Assembly (NCBI RefSeq): GCF_001039355.2
Contig: NW_019774064.1
Coordinates: forward strand, 1 to 22,724
Source of the DNA: Lingula anatina
Lineage: Eukaryota > Brachiopoda > Lingulata > Lingulida > Lingulidae
Direction of reading: 5' to 3'
DNA: 22,724 nt
A model generated the notes under the pieces. The model had not been told where the DNA came from, did no database searches, and saw only the letters and a program-made list of their open reading frames with translations. Numbering within the stretch: the stretch's first letter is position 1; every line of letters begins with the position of its first letter. A program made the position numbers and the translations under genes. Below are positions 12,880 through 21,800 of this stretch, one piece after another.

Positions 12880-15800
12880 CAAGCATTACCATATTTAAAA
12901 ACTGTCACATTAAAAATGTATCATTTATTTTGTTAAAAAATCAAATTTGGTTTCATCTGTAAAGGCTACATCACCAAGATTACTTTTGTCCATAGCTTCA
13001 TCATTAAATAAACAAAACTGCCATTTTCTCTTAACATAAATGATGTTCATATGACCCTATAAATCATGTACCTCCAGTATACACATCCACTGTTGCTGTA
13101 TCTCTAACCCCTGCTGAGTCATTAACTGAGCATATATAGGAACCAGCATCAGCAGTGCTGATGTTCATTATCATCAAACCTCTGCTGCTGTTGACCATGT
13201 ACTTGTCTCCTAAAATATCCAGATAAAATATAAGGCTAAAATAAAAAGAAGCCATGCAGTCTCCCTTCTCCGTCACTTTTCTTTAAAGATTAGCAAGGAG
13301 GATATGTGCATATTGCACCATATTGTATTACTGTACAGTGACTAAGGGAGATAGCCGTTTGCCCAAGATCTGTCTTCTTTATCATTTTTTTGTTATGTAA
13401 TTTTATATAATTTTCTGTAGCATAATTTTATAAAAGTAAAATGTTTAATCAAAATTATACACAAGAATAACATCTTTTCCCCAAAAAATAACTTTACCTT
13501 CTGTCAAAACAATTGCACTGTCTTTAGTAAACTGCATTCCAAGTGGAGGTGTCCACAGTCCAACAGCTCTACATTGGATAGTGTCATCAGAATTTACCAC
13601 CAAATACTGTGGACTTGGAGCATCAACGTATGGTCCTAGAAGTATGAAAGCCATGTTGTACATAACAGTGATACACAGACATGGTCAGTGAGTAACAACA
13701 TCTTCTCACATCATTCTGATGAAGGGCTATGTCCAGGGTGGCCATAACTCAAGATATGAAAATATTTCAATTTGTGTTTTATATATCCTCCAACTCTCAA
13801 GATAATGAACATTTTTGCACAAATTACTGTTTAGTGATCTAAGAAACTTTCAATTCTGATAAATGATGTAATATTCTTACCTGTGCACGTAAAGCCATTG
13901 CCTGTGTAAGGTGACCTACAGAAGCAGTTTCTGGTTCCTTCCCTGACAGAGCACTCTGCATTACTGTCACACTGAACTGAAGTATCTGTAATTACTGCAG
14001 TTCCATTAACCTTTTCACAATTCCATTGCATGGAGCAATTGACTGACATCCATTTTTCTCCCAGCTAAAAACACAAGGTATTCATTACAAAGAATGTTCA
14101 GGAAAAAAAATTAAACTATTTGTAAATTGAGGTCAATTTGAAAAAAAAAGCCAGGGAGTAAAACAACAACTACTCTGGGACTACTACATAGATGCTTTAG
14201 AAATAGAGACCATAGCTTATCAATTCTGACCAAGCAGTCAGCAATTAAAATCCTACAAATAACAAGTTACAAATTTTGTGTGGGTGCCCCTGAATGTGTG
14301 TGCTGGTGTATGTATTTGTACATGTACATACCTGGTGGTAGTTGCCCCAAGAATCCACACATCCACAATGAGACTTTGGTATACACTTTGTCCCACTAAG
14401 AAGATATCCTGGTTTACACATGCAACCTGCCACATTTGCCTTCTTACATGTCAGCGGGGCAACAGGATTAGCACATGTAGCAGGGCAAGCAGAGGTGCTG
14501 GATCTGAACACTTCATCTTCACCACAGGATGGTTCTTCAACAAAAAAATTTTTTTTTGTCTACTTAGCAAATAAGTTCTGTTTTAACTATTTTACTTGTA
14601 TTTATATCTAAAGATTCAATTGCAACACTACATGAATACATATGTGAAAGAATTAGATTGACATTTCTTACCTTGTTTTCACAACATGTATAAAGAATTT
14701 TATATCAGGCAAAGTTTACTTAGTTATTTTACAATTAAGAAATAAGAAAAAACTGAAAATATCAAACAATTTATATACATACCACATTGTGCTAAAGTCC
14801 AATATTGTTCTCCATAAGTTGTTCTTGGACACTGAGCTGCCAACACCTTCAAACTCCTACAAGCAGCCGCTTTAGCAGTTTCAGAATCACCATTTCTCAG
14901 AGCTTTACAAACGTCTTTGGTGCAGGCATAGTACATTTGGTCCACATCCACTATTCCACTCATTATACAGCTTGCAAATGCTGCACTACGATTGTTCTTG
15001 ATTAAACCACAGAATTTCGTTGTTGCTGCAAGCTGCATTTCATTTTCAGAGCACTGGAAATCTGCTGTTTCTTGTGCACAACTAATTTGAAATGTTACAA
15101 TAAGTAAATTATACATCAACATATTAAATTTATACTTATTGTACTGGCACACATAATTCACAAACACTGATAAATTTATTTTTGTTACCTTTGAATCTTT
15201 GAAAATCATAATTAATTCAATTTATTACATATGCCAGATGAAAAGGTGCTGATATGGTGCTGAAGTGAAGGCCCGTAAATGCTAAATTCAAATACAAAAG
15301 CATTCAGTATTTGTGAACAGTTACCTACCTTTCTGACAACATATAGCTTTTGCTAACCATGGAATAGATTTCTTCTTTTGTCAGGTTACTGTTTGAAGTG
15401 ACAGCACTTCCATTCCTCAGGTAAATATCATCTTCTTTCAGGCCATTGAAGTTGCCACATAATCCAGTCAACTTTTCACTAAACCTTACAGTGGGCAGGG
15501 AAATGGAAACCTTGCCAAGTTGCTTATTAAAACCCATTACCAAAATCAAGGTGTCACCAGTAGAGTTCTGCCACAAAGATTCAACATAAATTGTATTCTG
15601 GGGACCCATGTATACATTATGTTTTTCATTTTCTCTCTGTAGACTAAATGGTACTGTCCTAGTTATTCCACCGACCTACAAGTAAAAACTGGGCTAGGAG
15701 CTGTGCTTATACAGTAATATAATAACTACAGAAACTTAAGGTTTTCATATAACCTGCTGACTAACTGTATTATAATTTTCTTTGAAATTTTACTTCCCAT

Positions 15801-18800
15801 TACTCTATTCATAAACTATCATGATATATCATACCAAGAAAAGTTAAAATTTCTCAACAAAGAATATGGTAATTACTTGATCTTTTTAATTATCAAACTT
15901 TTAGATACATATCGTAATTCTATAATCACAAAATGATGTTTCTATAAAACATTTGTGGTGCTTTTACTGCATAGAACAGAACTATAAGTAGCCTGCTTTT
16001 TCATTTTGTTGCTTACACTCAAAACAAGTGTTGTAATGTTAAGAACTTATGACTAAAAATACAGTATCTGTAAAATTTACAATTTTCACCCATTAAAAAG
16101 ATTGAGTAATTACCATATCAAATCATCAAAGACACAACTTTCGTACCTGAACAGTGTAGTCTTTATGGATTTTGACATTTGGCAATCCAGTAAACTCCAC
16201 CTCAACCCTCTCAATAGGGGCAATATCCAGGCCCTTGTCTTCCGACTCATATGTCACAAAAATGTTGACTGGGTAGTCCGTATTAGACAGGGGAAGGACA
16301 AAATTGTAAGTGCAATTGCCTCTGAAGCTCATAAAGGTCTGGTCAAAGGTTATGAGATGTGGATCTCCATAAGCCATACATGTTGATCCAGCNTAAAAAA
16401 AAAGCCAGGGAGTAAAACAACAACTACTCTGGGACTAATACATAGATGCTTTAGAAATAGAGACCATAGCTAATCAATTCTGACCAAGCAGTCAGCAATT
16501 AAAATCCTACAAATAACAAGTTACAAATCTTGTGTGGGTGCCCCTGAATGTGTGTGCTGGTGTATGTATTTGTACATGTACATGCCTGGTGGTAGTTGCC
16601 CCAAGAATCCACACATCCACAATGAGACTTTGGTATACACTTTGTCCCACTCAGAAGATATCCTGGTTTACACATGCAACCTGCCACATTTGCCTTCTTG
16701 CATGTCAGTGGGGCAACAGGATTAGCACATGTAGCAGGGCAGGCAGAGGTGCTGGATCTGAACACTTCATCTTCACCACAGGATGGTTCTTCAACAAAAA
16801 ACATTTTTTTGTCTAGTTAGCAAATAAGTTCTGTTTTAACTATTTTGCTTTTATTTATATCTAAAGATTCAATTGCAACACTACATGAATACATATGTGA
16901 AAGAATTAGATTGACATTTCTTACCTTGTTTTCACAACATGTATAAAGAATTTTATATCAGGCAAAGTTTACTTAGCTATTTTACAATTAAGAAATAAGA
17001 AAAAACTGAAAATATCAATTAATTTATATACATACCACATTGTGCTAAAGTCCAATATTGTTCTCCATAAGTTGTTCTTGGACACTGAGCTGCCAACACC
17101 TTCAAACTCCTACAAGCAGCCGCTTTAGCAGTTTCAGAATCACCATTTCTCAGAGCTTTACAAACGTCTTTGGTGCAGGCATAGTACATTTGGTCCACAT
17201 CCACTTTTCCACTCATTATACAGCTTGCAAATGCTGCACTACGATTGTTCTTGATTAAACCACAGAATTTCGTTGTTGCTGCAAGCTGCATTTCATTTTC
17301 AGAGCACTGGAAATCTGCTGTTTCTTGTGCACAACTAATTTGAAATGTTACAATAAGTAAATTATACATCAACATATTAAATTTATACTTATTGTACTGG
17401 CACACATAATTCACAAACACTGATAAATTTATTTTTGTTACCTTTGAATCTTTGAAAATCATAATTAATTCAAATTATTACATATGCCAGATGAAAAGGT
17501 GCTGATATGGTGCTGAAGTGAAGGCCCATAAATGCTAAATTCAAATACAAAAGCATTCAGTATTTGTGAACAGTTACCTACCTTTGTGACAACATATAGC
17601 TTTTGCTAACCATGGAATAGATTTCTTCTTTCGTCAGGTTCCTGTTTGAAGTGACAGCACTTCCATTCCTCAGGTACAAATCATCTTCTTTCAGGCCATT
17701 GAAGTTGCCACATAATCCAGTCAACTTTTCACTAAACCTTACAGTGGGCAAGGAAATGGAAACCTTGCCAAGTTGCTTATTAAAACCCATTACCAAAATC
17801 AAGGAGTCACCAGTAGAGTTCTGCCACAAAGATTCAACATAAATTGTATTCTGGGGACCCATGTATACATTATGTCTGTCATTTTCTCTCTGTAGGCTAA
17901 ATGGTACTGTCCTAGTTATTCCACCCACCTACAAGTAAAAACTGAGCTAGGAGCTGTTCTTATACAGTAATATAATAACTACAGAAACTTAAGGTTTTCA
18001 TATAACCTGCTGACTAACTGTATTATAATTTTCTTTGAAATTTTACTTCCCATTACTCTATTCATAAACTATCATGATATATCATACCAAGAAAAGTTAA
18101 AATTTCTCAACAAAGAATATGGTAATTACTTGATCTTTTTAATTATCAAACTTTTAGATACATATCGTAATTCTATAATCACAAAATGATGTTTCTATAA
18201 AACATTTGTGGTGCTTTTACTGCATAGAACAGAACTATAAGTAGCCTGCTTTTTCATTTTGTTGCTTACACTCAAAACGAATGTCGTAATGTTAAGAACT
18301 TATGACTAAAAATACAGTATCTGTAAAATTTACAATTTTCACCCATTAAAAAGATTGAGTAATTACCATATCAAATCATCAAAGACACAACTTTCGTACC
18401 TGAACAGTGTAGTCTTTATGGATTTTGACATTTGGCAATCCAGTAAACTCCACCTCAACCCTCTCAATAGGGGCAATATCCAGGCCCTTGTCTTCCGACT
18501 CATATGTCACAAAAATGTTGACTGGGTAGTCCGTATTAGACAGGGGAAGGACAAAATTGTAAGTGCAATTGCCTCTGAAGCTCATAAAGGTCTGGTCAAA
18601 GGTTATGAGATGTGGATCTCCATAAGCCATACATGTTGATCCAGCTGAAAATAAAAACAGAAAAAGGCGTACATGTACATCATCCTATGCTATTTTAGCT
18701 AATTTTGTCTGGTATCTAGAATAAGAGGAAAATACAGCAAATTTTTTCATATGGTAAAATATGTAAATAAAAGTGATCAATGCTGCTCTTTAGTTAAAGG

Positions 18801-21800
18801 TTCATATAATTTGAAAACATTTCACATGACTGAGGTAAGAATCTTTTATCATCAATGCAAACATACTTCAGAACAACCTTACATCTACATGCACTATTAA
18901 ATAGCCACTATAGAATATCTAAATATGCGCACAATTTGATAATTTATTGTTTAATTAATGATTTTTAATTTTTCTTATTTCAAGTTGACTAATTAATATT
19001 CCTTTTCTCAAAGAAACTAGTGAGACTCTTTCCAACCTGTACACATGTCACCACTACCAATGTCGTCTTCTGCAGCACAATAACATCCTCGGATTCCATC
19101 CACAACTCTGCACTCAGACTGTGAGTTACAGCTGGCATTGTTTGCCACAATAGAAGGTTGTCCCATCCTCAGTTCACATCCATGCCATGTTGAGCAGTCT
19201 TCTGACATCCAGTATTCATTCAACTAGAGTTTAGAAATCCAGGAAAAGTTAATACTTATTAAAAATAAAGATTATTGATGCAAAAAGAAAACAAGTTCTG
19301 TGTTGATGTCCTCATTATTCTATCTTACGGTGAAGCATAAATAAGTTAAAAACAAGTATCAAAAAGACCTTTATTTTGTATTATATAAGTAATAAGTCAA
19401 AACCTTTAAAAGGCTCTACCATCAACAGGTGTTTGCTTGTAAATATCAAACTAACATGTGACTCATGGACATGACCAAGTCAAGTATTATAAGTTTACAA
19501 TTCCATGCTAACTACTCCTAATTCACAGCAGTGCCTTTAGAATAAAAGCTTTATAGAAAATAATGACTGGAGAAAGCAACACAGTAACGACCAACTTGCC
19601 ATGCTTTCCATGAACTAGTAATAACAAAGTAAAAGAGAAAAAGCAGGCACTTTCCCAACTACACGTAGTAAACAAGGACTCAACTTAATCCTAAAATACC
19701 TCATGATAGTTCCCAAAGCTGTCAGTGCATCCACATTCACTCTCAGGCACACAACGATAGCCACTTCGAATGTACCCATCTTCACAGGCACAGCCCTCTG
19801 TTGGTAGTGAGGTGCAGTCCCCAGCAGCATTTGGACTGTGACATGTGGCTGGACAGGAGGTGGTACTAGTTGAGTATACTTCATTTGGACCACAGGATAA
19901 GCCTAAAGAAAACATCACCAGTTGATGAAATTAATAAATTTTACAGTTTGTGTCTAATAACAATACAGATGGTCTGCATGTATCTTGTACCCTTAAAGCT
20001 ACGAAATAAATGTCATTGAAATAATATGTAGGGAATAACTGGATTATGCCAGGTTTCATCCTTAACCTACATTTTTGGACAGTGTCACTTAGTAATCACC
20101 ATAAGTTGGAAGCAGAAAAAATTAAAAAAAAGAACAAATCCATACTCACTGCAATTTGAGACACTCCTCCATGCTTCAGTGTAGCCATATCTTCTACACT
20201 CGCTTGCAAATGTCTCCAGGACTTTACAGGCCATCTGCTTGGCTCTGCCTGTGTTGTTTACACCAAGTTCAGCACACACATCAGCCTGGCAGAGACTGTA
20301 CATGCCTTCTATATCAATGTTAGCATTGTGGATGCATTCAGAGAACACGCTACTGCTATCTCTCAACAGTCCACAGTATTCGGTTGTTTTTGCCATGTCT
20401 AACTGATCCACTGTGCATGTAATGTTGGGAACAGGCTCAGCTTCACCAAAATGACTAAAACAATAGAGCACACATGCTATTAACCAAATAACTTATATGT
20501 CCCCTCCTCTTCCCTCCCTCAGTGTAAATAAATTTTATCAAATTGAATGGAATTTTCTCACGATGAAACAAAAGTGATAATTTGTTATTATGGTTAAGTA
20601 CATGTATCATGAAAATCATGACCAGTTAGCATGACATGAGTCAAGTAATTTACCTGAACTGCAGGTCAAGAATGCGATAACTGTTGCCTATCTGTGCATA
20701 CACATTTTGTATATTTTCACCAACATTGCTGACATCAGTTCCATTGGCCAGCCTCAAATCATTGGTCTTATCTCCATCAAAATTTCCACATATGCCACAG
20801 GTTCCTGAAGCATATTTTCTTGGTACCATGACCTTAAGCATTTGGTCACCATCGTAAGTAACCATAAACCCAGCTGTAGTGACCAGCTGTATCTGACCCT
20901 GTGAGTTGTAGGTGATGTTTACACCTGTACCTGGTATGGTGTAAGGTAGAGCTAATACAAGTTCACTGTTCACCTGTGAGAAAAAAGAAAGAGCAAGACA
21001 TCTTATATACTACAAAAACATTCCATTATGTCAGAAGTAACATTCCCTACATGATGGATAATTGACAATGAATATCTCCCGAATTATCTTTAAAGTTGAA
21101 AATAATGCATTTGGATTAGTTACCTGTGTTTGTATTAAAATGACAGTGATCTATAATTCTACCCATTCTTTTGGTACACGCATACATGTGTCCATGTGTA
21201 AATGCCTATTTATAGGCATGAGGGTAGGGTATTTTGGAGAAAAAGATCGACTGGAAAACTATTTTTCTTCTACTCTTAATCCACGCAGCTAGTTCAAATA
21301 CAGTAACACTCACACTCAGTTGAACACTGAAAGAACTTTCCCATTAAATCAATTACCTTAACAGACTTTCCAATGCCAAACACGATGGTGTTATTGTCAA
21401 CTGAAGTTTCTACAATGATTTTATACTCCATTCTGCTTATTCCAACAGTAGTCTCCGTTCTCGTGGCAACTTGGAATCTATTCATGTCTGAGGAGACTCC
21501 ACACAAACTGATGAACTGGTACTTAGCAGTCCCTTGGAAAGAAATGATTTGGCCATCCAGGGTCATGTAGTTGATTCCACTAAAGGCAGTGCAAACCCCA
21601 GGTTGTTCTGTATATCAACAAAGAACAAAAAAAAAGAATTTAATATATGATTTATAAAATGACATGCATAATCGGAATTTTGATATCAATAAGCAATATC
21701 TTTTTTGAAAACCTATATTGACCTATCTATAGTTGGACACAGGTAAAAATCTTAAAATTGTAACAAACATGAGCCACCTTTGTCAATTTGTTGTCAGTTG

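Larger units (their letters stand above)
14141..18645. repeat. 2.25 kb direct tandem duplication joined at an N
   Basis: Left unit 14141-16392 and right unit 16395-18645 align at an offset of 2253-2254 bases through four exons and their introns. The 5' VWD exon and its surroundings (16102-16386 and 18355-18639) encode identical translations. The second VWD exon differs at about 11 of 347 bases by eye. The left flanks (before 14141 and before 16395) are unrelated, and the right unit continues into ordinary intron after 18645. The units meet at 16393, the only N in the window. One set of four exons totals 1094 bases, which is not a multiple of three, so including both sets breaks the frame. Confidence 0.95.

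Noticed and set aside
13711-13775. CTGATGA followed downstream by GAAA in an intron, reminiscent of a hammerhead ribozyme core
   Set aside because: The bases between do not form a convincing stem II, and no flanking stems I or III could be drawn. It is likely chance.
16102-18639. Plus-strand 94-codon frames repeated identically in both duplicates
   Set aside because: They are antisense shadows of the VWD exon. Their identity simply reflects the duplication.
14141-18645. Interpretation as three genuine VWD-C8-TIL domains in the protein
   Set aside because: The joined copies are in the wrong phase, the linking EGF-like exon is absent, and the acceptor is interrupted by an N. I count two D assemblies.
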